64,000 nucleotides of DNA from an uncultured Cohaesibacter sp. (GCF_963666525.1 NZ_OY762905.1:1116001-1180000); one strand, 5' to 3'. Numbered from the stretch's first letter, positions 25,209 to 33,205 are shown. Program-made: numbers and translations. The notes: generated by a model not told the origin, from the sequence alone.

Positions 25209-26333
25209 TCACTTGTCCTTTTGTTCTGTATTCGCCTGTTCCTGCCAGACGGGAAAATCGGTGTAGCCAGCAGCGCCAGAGCCGCCATAAAAGGCTTCTC
25301 GAGGGGCATCATTGATCGGCCAGCCATGCTGCATCCGCTCCACAAGGTCAGGATTTGCGATGAAGGGCTTGCCAAAAGCGATGAGATCAAGTGCGCCGTC
25401 CAGAAGCGCCTGCTCGCCTGTTTCTTTCGTGAAGCCGCCTGCAGCAATCAACGTGCCGGTGAACGTCTTGCAGAACTGCGAGGGGAAGCCCGCAGGCATG
25501 GCCTCACCACCAATGGACAGCTGATCGCTCAGGTGGACATAGGCTGGCTGGCGCGCCTCCAGTGCCTTAGCAACTGCAAGCCATGTCGCAGCCTCGTCTT
25601 CATATCCCTTCATGCCGGAAAGCCGACCAAAGGGAGAGATGCGAACGCCAGTCCTGTTCATTCCAATCTCGGCTGCGACGGCGTCGATGGTTTCCATGAG
25701 GAAACGCAGCCGGTTCTCTATACTACCGCCATAGCGATCGGTTCGCTGGTTGGAATTGGCGTTGAGGAACTGCTCAAAGAGATAGCTGTTGGCACCGTGG
25801 ATCTCGACCCCATCAAAACCTGCACGCATGGCACGCTTGGCGGCAGAGACGAAATCAGCCGTGATGTCAGCGACCTCATCTGTTTCCAGTGCGCGTGGAG
25901 TGCTGGCGGGCTGCTGGCCGGGTTGACCATCAGGACCGATGGCATAGGAAAAGGCACCCTCTGCCCGAATTGCACTGGCAGACACCGGTGCCGCGCTGTC
26001 CGGCTGTAGCGAGGTATGAGAAACTCGGCCGACATGCCAAAGCTGCACGAAAATGCGCCCGCCACGGTCGTGCACCGCCTTTGTGACCTTGGCCCAACCC
26101 GCTTCCTGGTCGTCGGTATAGATGCCGGGCGTGTAAAGATAGCCGTTGCCTTGTTGGCTGACAGGCGCGCCTTCCGTGATGATCAAGCCAGCACTGGCGC
26201 GTTGCGCGTAGTAGAGCGCCGTTTGATCATCCGGCACCCCGGTTTCTGCGCGCGAACGCGTCATGGGTGCCATCACCACCCGGTTGGGCAGTTGCTGGCC
26301 AGCAAGATCGAAAGGCGAGAAGAGTTGGGACAT
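25209..26333 (-). CDS. Old yellow enzyme family ene-reductase (NemA-like)
   Basis: A 374-aa FMN TIM-barrel enzyme that reduces activated C=C bonds using NAD(P)H. Visible motifs: APMTRSRA, IITEGAPVS, the W of FVQLWHVGR, HGANSYLFEQFLN with its His/Asn pair, and TDRYGGSIENRLRF. AGGACAGG lies just upstream of the ATG. It is first in the operon and divergent from the LysR gene across a 146-bp gap, the usual arrangement for a LysR-controlled target. Confidence 0.92.
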   Translation of the reverse strand: MSQLFSPFDLAGQQLPNRVVMAPMTRSRAETGVPDDQTALYYAQRASAGLIITEGAPVSQQGNGYLYTPGIYTDDQEAGWAKVTKAVHDRGGRIFVQLWHVGRVSHTSLQPDSAAPVSASAIRAEGAFSYAIGPDGQPGQQPASTPRALETDEVADITADFVSAAKRAMRAGFDGVEIHGANSYLFEQFLNANSNQRTDRYGGSIENRLRFLMETIDAVAAEIGMNRTGVRISPFGRLSGMKGYEDEAATWLAVAKALEARQPAYVHLSDQLSIGGEAMPAGFPSQFCKTFTGTLIAAGGFTKETGEQALLDGALDLIAFGKPFIANPDLVERMQHGWPINDAPREAFYGGSGAAGYTDFPVWQEQANTEQKDK

Positions 26334-26420
26334 GGGACCTGTCCTTTCACTAGATGCGACAAAAAACTTGATTGCGTGCCGCTTGCGTAGGTCGGCATGC
26401 CGTTGCCAAACAATCTATTG

Positions 26421-26437
26421 ATCATTCTTGAAATGAT
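26421..26437. promoter_or_regulatory. Dyad in the divergent LysR/ene-reductase promoter region
   Basis: ATCATT and AATGAT are perfect inverted half-sites 5 bp apart, 43 bp before the LysR start codon. This is the natural place for the LysR protein to bind and control both itself and the ene-reductase operon. Function inferred. Confidence 0.5.
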
Positions 26438-26479
26438 AATATACTTCAAATTCCCTTCATCCCATCCTTAGGTTCCAGA

Positions 26480-27406
26480 ATGATAAACACAACAGACCCT
26501 TTTTCTGGCGTGCGTGAATTCGTGGAAGCTGTGCGCAGCGGCTCCTTCACAGCGGCCGGCATGCAGCTGGGACTAACCGGCTCGGCCGTCGGCAAGAGCG
26601 TCAGTCGCCTTGAAGCAAGGCTCGGGACAAAGCTCCTGCATCGTACCACCCGGCGGCTGTCACTCACCCCGGAAGGCCAGCGCTATTTTGATGGCTGGGC
26701 TGAGATTCTGTCTGATGTGCGCAGCCTTGAGGATTCTGTCGTCGCACAGAGCGGGCGCATTTCGGGACGCCTGAATGTTCACTTGCCAGCCGCATTCGGG
26801 CGCAGACATGTTCTGCCCGTTCTGACCCGACTGGCGGGCGAGCACCGGTCGCTCGATCTTTCGGTCAACTTCACGGAGCGACGCGTCAACCTCATCAACG
26901 ACGGGGTAGATCTCGTCGTGCGGATCGGATCTCTGGCAGATGATGCGGACCTTGTTGCCCGGTTGCTCGGACGACAGCGACTGGTGATTTGTGCCAGCCC
27001 GGACTATCTCAAAAGGGTCGAAGCGCCCGAAACGCCCGCGGATCTCATCGAACACGATTGCATCATCGGCAGCCGTCGTGAAGACAGCCCCGCAGCCTGG
27101 TTGCTTCGCCAACCCGACGGCACCACAATGCCGCAACTCATAAGGGTGCGGCACGAGTTCAGTGACGGAGATGCCATGCTGGACGCCACATTGGCTGGCG
27201 CAGGGCTCTCGCAATTGCCGACATGGCTGGTGACAGGGGCTCTAGCGACCGGAGCACTGGTGCCTGTTCTTGAATCCTTTGCTGGAGCCGAGATGCCCAT
27301 TCACGCGGTATGGCCCCGATCGCGCTACCTGAAACCGGCGCAGAGGGCCTTGATTGACACCTTGGTCAAGGATGCCTCCCGCCCCGATTCCGCCTACTGG
27401 TTGTAA
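26480..27406 (+). CDS. LysR-family transcriptional regulator
   Basis: A 308-aa regulator with the N-terminal winged helix (FTAAGMQLGLTGSAVGKSVSRLEARLGTKLLHRTTRR at about residues 22-58) and a C-terminal periplasmic-binding-like effector domain beginning near residue 90. It is divergent from the ene-reductase operon and probably controls it in response to an electrophilic or unsaturated compound. Length is standard. Confidence 0.9.
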   Translation: MINTTDPFSGVREFVEAVRSGSFTAAGMQLGLTGSAVGKSVSRLEARLGTKLLHRTTRRLSLTPEGQRYFDGWAEILSDVRSLEDSVVAQSGRISGRLNVHLPAAFGRRHVLPVLTRLAGEHRSLDLSVNFTERRVNLINDGVDLVVRIGSLADDADLVARLLGRQRLVICASPDYLKRVEAPETPADLIEHDCIIGSRREDSPAAWLLRQPDGTTMPQLIRVRHEFSDGDAMLDATLAGAGLSQLPTWLVTGALATGALVPVLESFAGAEMPIHAVWPRSRYLKPAQRALIDTLVKDASRPDSAYWL

Positions 27407-27434
27407 GCACCACGACTCTCGACAGGAGCGGCCC

Positions 27435-27581
27435 ATGGCCGAAGAGGGAAACTCCATGTCAGAAATCGCGCCGTTTCTTGGGCATTCTGATTCGAGGATC
27501 ACGGAAAGGGTCTACTCGATATATTCACCGGACTATCTTCGAAAGACAGCAAAAGCTACAGAATTGGGCATGGAGGAATGA
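27435..27581 (+). pseudogene. C-terminal remnant of a phage-type integrase
   Basis: About 48 residues match the end of a tyrosine integrase: MSEIAPFLGHSDSRITERVY, followed by SPDYLRK. The final His box and the Tyr nucleophile segment remain, but the N-terminal and Arg/HxxR parts are gone. It reads towards the tRNA-Val gene 184 bp away, the standard position for an island integrase, and supports integration at this tRNA. Confidence 0.75.
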
Positions 27582-27754
27582 TCCGCCGAATCCAACCAGA
27601 AGATATGGCCACTCGAGTGTTATCTATCGGGAAACATCCCTCTTTTCCCATGCGAAATGGAAAACAGGAGGGTCTCTCGAACAACCGGTTCACGATGCAC
27701 CAGTGAGAACTTCGTTACAGAGGTGGCCCGTAAATCTATAGCATTGTTTTCATT

Positions 27755-27810
27755 GAGGAAAGGATGGTGGGCGTAACTGGGATTGAACCAGTGACCCCTA
27801 CGATGTCAAC
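27755..27810 (-). repeat. attR-like direct repeat within intact tRNA-Val
   Basis: 56 bp matching 8897-8952 with one mismatch (27777 C versus 8919 T). It covers the tRNA from the anticodon loop to CCA and 10 bp past the 3' end. Confidence 0.85.
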
Positions 27811-27839
27811 GTAGTGCTCTCCCGCTGAGCTATACGCCC
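27765..27839 (-). tRNA. tRNA-Val (anticodon GAC)
   Basis: The minus strand folds as a normal cloverleaf: acceptor GGGCGTA/TACGCCC, D arm GCTC/GAGC, anticodon stem CTACG/CGTAG around loop TTGACAT (anticodon GAC), T arm with GGTTCAATCC, discriminator A and encoded CCA. It is 75 nt with CCA. The gene is intact despite being the island's insertion site, because the integrating element restored its 3' end. Confidence 0.95.
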
Positions 27840-28009
27840 ATCCTTGGTCGGCTGCGTCACTTGCAGCCAGTGCGGTGAGAAGGCTTCTACCGCCCTGAAA
27901 GAGGGATTGCAACCCCCCTTTTATCATTCTGTCATGAAAGAGCCGAGAAGCTGTGAAAAACCTTCTTCGGCTTCCTTCCTGTCGCCGTTTGGCAAACAAT
28001 GTCGGCCAC

Positions 28010-28369
28010 TTAAGCGGCCAGCATCTTCCCGACTTCGTTGACCAGATCTCTCAGGTGGAATGGCTTGGAAAGAACCTTGGCATCCTTTGGCGTATTGCTG
28101 TCCGGATTGAGCGCGACGGCTGCAAACCCGGTAATGAACATAACCTTGAGATCCGGATCCAGTTCCGTTGCCCGACGGGCCAGTTCGATGCCATCCATCT
28201 CAGGCATAACGATATCGGTCAGCAGAAGCGTGAACGGCTCCTCGCGCAAGCGGTCATAGGCGCTTTTCCCGTTGTCGAACGAGACGACTTCATATCCCGC
28301 ATTCTGCAACGCGCGCGCTAGAAAGCGGCGCATATCATTGTCATCTTCAGCAAGCAAAATCTGCGACAT
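28010..28369 (-). CDS. cpdR: CpdR-like single-domain response regulator
   Basis: A 119-aa receiver domain with no output domain: acidic pair in LLAEDDND, phospho-acceptor Asp in LLLTDIVMPEMDG, and Lys in VLSKPFHLRDL. Its near-full match to the alphaproteobacterial CpdR type and its place beside tRNA-Val and an N-formylglutamate amidohydrolase gene support the name. CpdR, when unphosphorylated, helps ClpXP degrade cell-cycle proteins. ATG 28369 is chosen over a longer start at 28411 because the domain begins there. Confidence 0.85.
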   Translation of the reverse strand: MSQILLAEDDNDMRRFLARALQNAGYEVVSFDNGKSAYDRLREEPFTLLLTDIVMPEMDGIELARRATELDPDLKVMFITGFAAVALNPDSNTPKDAKVLSKPFHLRDLVNEVGKMLAA

Positions 28370-28741
28370 GGTTTCTTTTTCTCCAGCCCGCTGGCGGGCA
28401 TCTTTCGGCAAATTCGTCTCAACCCTAACTCGGGTTACAGTGACTTACCATACAAGGCCCTACGAGTAAAAATCCGGTGAACCAAACGGCATTTCAACCA
28501 CAGTCTCGTTCATTTAGCCGGAATTCCGCCCTTTTTCCTTGTAAGGAACGCTCCCAATTTAGATAATATTGAAATACTATTCCCTGACAAGAGAGAAGAT
28601 AAGCCGAATCAGGTTTTTGACTTGCAATTCGGCATCAATCCGGCAGAATCGCAAGATAGTGGCATAAAGCCGCAAACGCCCTTAACCGAAAGGCAAGGGC
28701 AGTAGCAAGGCCCCGCAACCGATCACAAGACAGAGAAAACG
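28370..28741. other. Intergenic region between divergent cpdR and amidohydrolase genes
   Basis: No gene is visible. It must hold promoters for both flanking genes; none could be assigned confidently. Confidence 0.5.
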
Positions 28742-29644
28742 TTGAGCCCAGAACAGTTTCAGCCCACAGACATACTCGATGAACCCTTCTGGATCGAGCG
28801 ACCTGAGCAGCAGCTGGCCCCGTTCCTGTTCAACTCTCCCCATTCCGGCCGTTGTTACACTGCCGACTTCAAGAATTCCAGCCGCCTGACCGAGCTCGAA
28901 CTGCGCAGCTCGGAAGATTCCTATATCGATCTGCTCTATTCAAGGGCGCCGTCCTGTGGCGTGCCCTTGATGGCGGCCAATTTTCCGCGCGCCTTTCTGG
29001 ATCTCAATCGGGAGCCCTATGAGCTTGATCCGATCGTCTTCAGCGATCCCCTGCCCTCCTATGCAAAGACCTCCGGTGCCCGCGTTGGCAGCGGCCTTGG
29101 CACCATCGCTCGCATCGTTTCCGAGCGCAAGGAAATCTACCGGCACAAACTGAGCCTGCAAGAGGGCCTTGACCGGATCGAGACCCTCTACAAGCCATAT
29201 CATCAGGCCCTGCGGCGGGAGCTGGCGCTGGCGCATGTGAATTTCGGCTTTGCCTGCCTTATCGACTGCCACTCGATGCCGTCACGGGTGTTCCAGAATG
29301 CCAGCCCGAACACTCGTCCGGACATCGTTCTGGGTGACCGCTTCGGAACCAGTTGCCATCCTTTGCTGATCAACTCGGCCAAAAGCATCCTCGGTCATTT
29401 GGGGCTCCGGGTGGAAATCAACCGGCCCTATGCGGGTGGCTTCATCACCCAGCATTACGGGCGCCCCATCAAGGGGCTGCATGCCTTGCAGATCGAAATC
29501 GATCGCAGCCTCTACATGAATGAAGAAACATTCGAACCTCTGCCCCATTTTGCCGAGCTCGTCGACTTGTTTGGCCGCTTTACGGACATGCTGATGCAAT
29601 GCGCCAGTGATGCCCTGTATCCAACTGCGGCGGCGGCTGAGTAA
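28742..29644 (+). CDS. N-formylglutamate amidohydrolase family protein
   Basis: A 300-aa metal-dependent hydrolase; family segments include FLFNSPHSGR (metal-binding His), EDSYIDLLY, DLNREPYELD, CLIDCHSMPS and HALQIEIDRSLYM. Enzymes of this family cleave N-formylglutamate to formate and glutamate in histidine breakdown, but many members have other substrates. The start is a TTG with a weak GAGA ribosome site; no ATG is available until well inside the domain. It is divergent from cpdR, a common pairing in this group of bacteria. Confidence 0.85.
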   Translation: MSPEQFQPTDILDEPFWIERPEQQLAPFLFNSPHSGRCYTADFKNSSRLTELELRSSEDSYIDLLYSRAPSCGVPLMAANFPRAFLDLNREPYELDPIVFSDPLPSYAKTSGARVGSGLGTIARIVSERKEIYRHKLSLQEGLDRIETLYKPYHQALRRELALAHVNFGFACLIDCHSMPSRVFQNASPNTRPDIVLGDRFGTSCHPLLINSAKSILGHLGLRVEINRPYAGGFITQHYGRPIKGLHALQIEIDRSLYMNEETFEPLPHFAELVDLFGRFTDMLMQCASDALYPTAAAAE

Positions 29645-29759
29645 CCTCAGCCCAGCAACCATCCCTGTCTGCAACCAACCATGCGTCTGCCAACAGGCTC
29701 CGACGCGAGGCATCGAGCATCACGCGGCCACCAGTGCGAAAGCCACTGATTTCACAAAG

Positions 29760-29784
29760 AAAAAAGGGCCGCTACAAGCGGCCC
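29760..29784 (-). terminator. Intrinsic terminator on the minus strand without a gene upstream
   Basis: On the minus strand GGGCCGC-TTGTA-GCGGCCC is followed by six T. This is a textbook terminator, yet no minus-strand coding gene lies before it, pointing to a small RNA. Confidence 0.7.
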
Positions 29785-29880
29785 GAAAAGTCTAAGGAGG
29801 AAACGCCCAGCAAGGGCGGCGGGAAAAATGTTCCGCAAAAACACTTTCGCATTTACACCAAAGATAGTCAAACAGGCACT
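29760..29880 (-). ncRNA. Candidate small RNA with an anti-Shine-Dalgarno segment
   Basis: Reading the minus strand towards the terminator there is a small hairpin (CGCCC-TTGCT-GGGCG at 29804-29818), then unpaired TTTCCTCCTTAG, then the terminator hairpin with a T-run. CCTCCTT equals the anti-SD end of 16S rRNA, as in several alphaproteobacterial regulatory RNAs. The promoter and 5' end are not identified. The alternative is a 21-codon plus-strand ORF at 29828-29893, which has only a weak ribosome site. Confidence 0.35.
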
Positions 29881-29893
29881 GCTCAATATTTAA

Positions 29894-30320
29894 TCACCAA
29901 TCAGGCCAAACTTGGCAAATTTCCCCTCCCGATTAGAGCTGCTTTAAGCAAGCGGTTGAAACTGATATGTATTTTCCCGCAATCCTTGGCAAATCCGTGA
30001 TTAATTATTAGTGTGCACAATTTTTAGGCTAGCACTTTTTCCTTCTGATTCTGCCAGAATTTTCACCACAAAAACCCAAAGAATTACGTAGTTTCACGCA
30101 ATTTTCTCAGATTCTTGGGATAGGTCTTTCTGGCTCACACCTGCCCAGCGCTTCATCCGCCCCCACCTGCGAACAATGATCGTCAGGATTCGCCCCCCCC
30201 TCAGAGCGCATGCCGAAAATGCGGCCGACCATGCCGGACACCGGAACGGGAGCCTTGACAACGCCCCGGCGTGCGGTTTCTAGTGAGGCCAAACAGAACA
30301 CCTGCCCGAAGGACTTTCCC
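29894..30320. other. AT-rich intergenic stretch before the threonine aldolase gene
   Basis: No gene is supported. An in-frame upstream extension of the aldolase from 30210 exists but lacks homology-like sequence. A promoter for the aldolase is expected here but not pinpointed. Confidence 0.45.
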
Positions 30321-31373
30321 ATGTATTTTGCCAGTGACAACTGGGCCGGAGCATCCGAGCCCGTCATGAACGCCTTGGCGCGGCACACAGCCGGCTTTGA
30401 ACCCGCCTACGGCGAAGGAGCCCTGAGCGAGTCGGTCGAGAACAAGTTCCGGCAGATCTTTGAAACCGACTGCTCCGTGTTCGTTGTGGCCACAGGTACG
30501 GCAGCCAACGCGCTGGCCCTTTCTGCGCTCACGGGCCCGGCAGGCACCGTCTTTTGCCACAAGGAGGCCCATATCCGAGTTGATGAATGTGGTGCCCCGG
30601 AATTTCTCACCTCTGGCGCCCGCATGTGGGGGCTGGATGGCAAGCATGGCAAGCTCGATGCAGCGGCCCTGGCGATCGGCTTTCAGGAAGTGCCTCACGG
30701 GGTCGTGCACCATGGCCAGCCCAGCGCCGTTTCTCTGACACAGGCAACCGAATTTGGCACCCTCTACAGCATCGAGGAAATCAAAAGCCTAACCGCGCAG
30801 GCCAAGGCCAATGGCCTTGCCGTACACATGGATGGAGCCCGCTTTGCCAATGCGTTGGTCTCACTGGACGTCACGCCTGCCGAGATGACGTGGCAGGCCG
30901 GGGTTGACGTACTGTCTTTCGGGGCCACGAAAAATGGTGCCTGGTGTGCCGAGGCCGTGGTCTTCTTCAACAAGGATTATGCGCGCGACTTCATGTATCG
31001 CCGCAAACGGGCCGGACAGCTCTTTTCCAAGATGCGGTTTGCGGCCGCCCAGTTCGAGGGCTATTTCGAGGATGACCACTGGCTGGCCAATGCTCGCCAT
31101 TCCAACGCCATGGCAGCCCGGCTAGCCGATGGCCTCAACGCCTTTGACCATAGCCGCACCGCCTGGCCCTGCCAGTCAAACGAGGTCTTCGCCATCGTGC
31201 CAAAGAGCAAGGCCAGTGCCGCAGAGGCTGCGGGAGCCGTGTTCCACAGCTGGCCAACCTTCGGCCTTGCACCGGAAGACTGCCCGGCAGAAGACGAATG
31301 TCTGTTGCGTCTGGTCACGTCCTTTGCCACCACGAACGAGGATGTCGACAGCTTTCTTGACTGCATGAAATAG
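30321..31373 (+). CDS. ltaE: Low-specificity L-threonine aldolase
   Basis: A 350-aa PLP enzyme of the beta-eliminating lyase family, splitting L-threonine or allo-threonine into glycine and acetaldehyde. It starts MYFASDNWAGASEPVMNAL, the usual N-terminus; AVHMDGARFANAL is the PLP-Asp segment and SFGATKNGAW contains the PLP Lys. The ATG at 30321 is chosen over upstream in-frame ATGs because the family begins here and GAAGGA lies upstream. Confidence 0.88.
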   Translation: MYFASDNWAGASEPVMNALARHTAGFEPAYGEGALSESVENKFRQIFETDCSVFVVATGTAANALALSALTGPAGTVFCHKEAHIRVDECGAPEFLTSGARMWGLDGKHGKLDAAALAIGFQEVPHGVVHHGQPSAVSLTQATEFGTLYSIEEIKSLTAQAKANGLAVHMDGARFANALVSLDVTPAEMTWQAGVDVLSFGATKNGAWCAEAVVFFNKDYARDFMYRRKRAGQLFSKMRFAAAQFEGYFEDDHWLANARHSNAMAARLADGLNAFDHSRTAWPCQSNEVFAIVPKSKASAAEAAGAVFHSWPTFGLAPEDCPAEDECLLRLVTSFATTNEDVDSFLDCMK

Positions 31374-31416
31374 CAGGACAGCGGCCCCTTGGCGACGGAC
31401 CAGCCTCAAACAACAA

Positions 31417-31446
31417 AAAGCGCTCGACCTGACGGAAGAGCGCTTT
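31417..31446. terminator. Hairpin after ltaE
   Basis: AAAGCGCT and AGCGCTTT are inverted copies around about 14 nt, 45 bp after the ltaE stop. The T-run is short; it may serve both ltaE and the convergent hsp20 gene. Confidence 0.4.
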
Positions 31447-31587
31447 CCTGTGAGAGTGACTGCCGGAAGAAGCGGCATCGAACGCGCTTCCCCCGACAGT
31501 CGATCCTGGAACGAAGAAGCGTGGGTGGCCTGCTATGGGCCACCGGTCGCGCCCGACCACGAAAGCCGGGCAGCGATGCGTCGGAGA

Positions 31588-32061
31588 TTAGTGCGTCGAG
31601 CCTTCGATCACGGCTGGATCATTTTCCTTGCCAGAGGAGCGGATTTCGATCTGGCGCGGTTTCATGGCTTCCGGGATCTCGCGTTTGAGATCGATGTGAA
31701 GCAGGCCATGCTCCATGCTTGCACCCTCTACCAGCATATAGTCGGCGAGCTGGAACTGACGCTCGAATGCACGGGACGCGATTCCGCGGTGCAGGTAGTC
31801 CTTGTCCTTCTCGGTTTCGTCAACAACCTTTTCACCGGTTACCTTCAAAGTGTTCTGTTTCACTTCGATGGTCAGATCCTTTTCGGAGAAGCCGGCAACG
31901 GCCATCGAGATCCGGTAGGAATTCTCGGCCAGACGTTCAATGTTGTAAGGTGGGTAGCTTGGAGCGCTGCTATCGGGGCCGGTTACGGAATCCAGCATCG
32001 AAAAGAGTTTGTCGAAACCGACGGTAGAGCGATAAAGCGGGGTAAGATCATAATGACGCAT
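31588..32061 (-). CDS. Small heat-shock protein, Hsp20/IbpA family
   Basis: A 157-aa chaperone that holds unfolding proteins. The alpha-crystallin domain spans about residues 38-130, with YRISMAVAGFSEKDLTIEVKQNTLKVTGEK and the C-terminal RQIEIRS. It starts MRHYDLTPLYRSTVGFD, typical for IbpA-like proteins of alphaproteobacteria. The start ATG 32061 is preceded by AAAGGAGG. A sigma-32-like promoter and a hairpin hiding the ribosome site lie upstream. Confidence 0.93.
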   Translation of the reverse strand: MRHYDLTPLYRSTVGFDKLFSMLDSVTGPDSSAPSYPPYNIERLAENSYRISMAVAGFSEKDLTIEVKQNTLKVTGEKVVDETEKDKDYLHRGIASRAFERQFQLADYMLVEGASMEHGLLHIDLKREIPEAMKPRQIEIRSSGKENDPAVIEGSTH

Positions 32062-32070
32062 GATAGAGTC

Positions 32071-32091
32071 CTCCTTTGAGCGACAAAAAAG
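32071..32091 (-). promoter_or_regulatory. Candidate fourU-type RNA thermometer in the hsp20 leader
   Basis: In the minus-strand RNA, CUUUUUUG (32091-32084) can pair over 8 bp with CAAAGGAG (32078-32071) around the loop UCGCU, with two G-U pairs. This covers most of the ribosome site of hsp20. A weak U-rich helix over AGGA is the design of fourU thermometers, which melt on heating. Confidence 0.55.
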
Positions 32092-32173
32092 TGCGTTCCT
32101 GACAGTGCCCCTTCCCCCGTTCTGTGGCAGGAAGGGAATGAAGCCGGAGCCATCTGGCCTCCGACACCAAACG

Positions 32174-32202
32174 ATATGGAAATGCGCCCGGAGCATTTCA
32201 AG
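32174..32202 (-). promoter_or_regulatory. Probable sigma-32 promoter of hsp20
   Basis: On the minus strand CTTGAAA (32202-32196) and CCATAT (32179-32174) are 16 bp apart, close to the RpoH consensus of alphaproteobacteria. It would give a leader of roughly 105 nt including the thermometer hairpin. The rest of 32203-32388 shows no gene. Confidence 0.55.
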
Positions 32203-32388
32203 ACCTTCCGGAAATTTTCTCAAAAATGGCAGAAACGTGCCAATCGCATCCCCCTGCCATACATTCGCCACGTTATTGAACTCGACATGAACAGCGCCTT
32301 CCGAATGGGTTCATATGACCATTGCTAGTCTGACCCCACAACAACGATGGCAGAACCAAACCCTACTGGATAAAGGAAAGGCAAGACC

Positions 32389-33018
32389 ATGAAACTGACA
32401 GCTATCGCGCTTCCGCTCCTCGTCGCATTCACCGTTTGCCAGCCCGCACAGGCGCAGAACAACTCCCAGACCGACAGAAGATACTATGGCTCAGGCAACC
32501 CTGCTCCAACCCAAATGCACCGCCCAGGTCAGAATGGGCCCCAGGCCAGACCAGCTGCAAGGCCGACAGTCCAGCCAAGGCCTCAGGTCGACAGCCGTCA
32601 GGACAGGATCACCCGCACCATTCGCAAATACGGCTTCTATGACATCCAGAACTTTGTCAGGAGAGGCGATGTCGCATCGTTGACGGCACGGGACAAGGAA
32701 GGCACGCTCTTCAACCTGAAGATCGACAGCCGCTCGGGCCTGATCCTGAAGAGCTGGCGGATCAAGGAAACGCGCCCGGCACCGCGTCACTCGACAATCG
32801 ATCCTCGCCCGGCTCCACGCTACGTTCCATCGGACCCGCGTTCCGGCAACCCTCGGGCCGTTCCCAATCAGTGGCGCCCGAATGATAACCGGGATTTTCG
32901 CTATCCCCGACAGGGCTACTATGATGACCAGCGCTCGGGAGACTTCCGCTACCGCGCTTATTACAGCAGCCCATACGGTTACTATCACAGAGACAGGACG
33001 CCGTTCTGGAGCTACTGA
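32389..33018 (+). CDS. Secreted Pro/Arg/Tyr-rich protein with PepSY-like core
   Basis: A 209-aa protein with a Sec signal (residues 1 to about 22, ending AQA). Residues about 24-68 are rich in Pro, Gln and Arg; about 72-124 form a PepSY-like stretch (ITRTIRKYGFYDIQNFVRRGDV, then FNLKIDSRSGLIL), and the C-terminal third is basic and rich in Arg, Tyr and Pro. Probably periplasmic; its function is unknown. AAAGGAAAGG precedes the ATG. Confidence 0.7.
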   Translation: MKLTAIALPLLVAFTVCQPAQAQNNSQTDRRYYGSGNPAPTQMHRPGQNGPQARPAARPTVQPRPQVDSRQDRITRTIRKYGFYDIQNFVRRGDVASLTARDKEGTLFNLKIDSRSGLILKSWRIKETRPAPRHSTIDPRPAPRYVPSDPRSGNPRAVPNQWRPNDNRDFRYPRQGYYDDQRSGDFRYRAYYSSPYGYYHRDRTPFWSY

Positions 33019-33040
33019 TTGAGCCCCCTCTTTTCCCGTC

Positions 33041-33068
33041 TGATCGACCCCGTCCAAGGGGTCGATCA
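33041..33068. terminator. Perfect 11-bp hairpin after the secreted protein gene
   Basis: TGATCGACCCC and GGGGTCGATCA pair perfectly around a 6-nt loop, 23 bp after the stop. There is no T-run, so termination is plausible but not certain. Confidence 0.5.
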
Positions 33069-33205
33069 CGCCATGGTGGCACCTTTTGTGCGCCGCGTCC
33101 CGGCCCATCAGCGTTAGCCGTGAAAAAACTGCGCCAGTCCAATTTTCCCCTCCCATCTTGACCACATTTCGCTACACTGCTCGCAAAAGGCTTCCGGGGG
33201 CAGAT

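Larger units (their letters stand above)
8897..27810. mobile_element. Genomic island integrated at tRNA-Val(GAC), decayed
   Basis: The segment is bounded by 56-bp direct repeats, 8897-8952 and 27755-27810, identical except at 8919/27777. The right copy is part of an intact tRNA-Val gene; the left holds only the tRNA 3' part from the anticodon loop to CCA plus 10 bp beyond. A C-terminal tyrosine-integrase remnant (27435-27581) lies just inside the tRNA end, the usual place for an island integrase. Cargo is an export operon with its repeat protein, redox enzymes, IS1380 and IS91 sequences and a LysR-controlled reductase operon. With the integrase gutted it probably cannot move by itself. Integration is inferred from the repeat pattern. 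Confidence 0.8.

Noticed and set aside
29734..30000. 88-codon plus-strand frame after the amidohydrolase gene
   Set aside because: It runs through the terminator hairpin, has no family-like sequence and unusual composition.
30210..30320. Longer N-terminus for the threonine aldolase
   Set aside because: The extra 37 residues have no counterpart in the family, which begins at MYFASDN.
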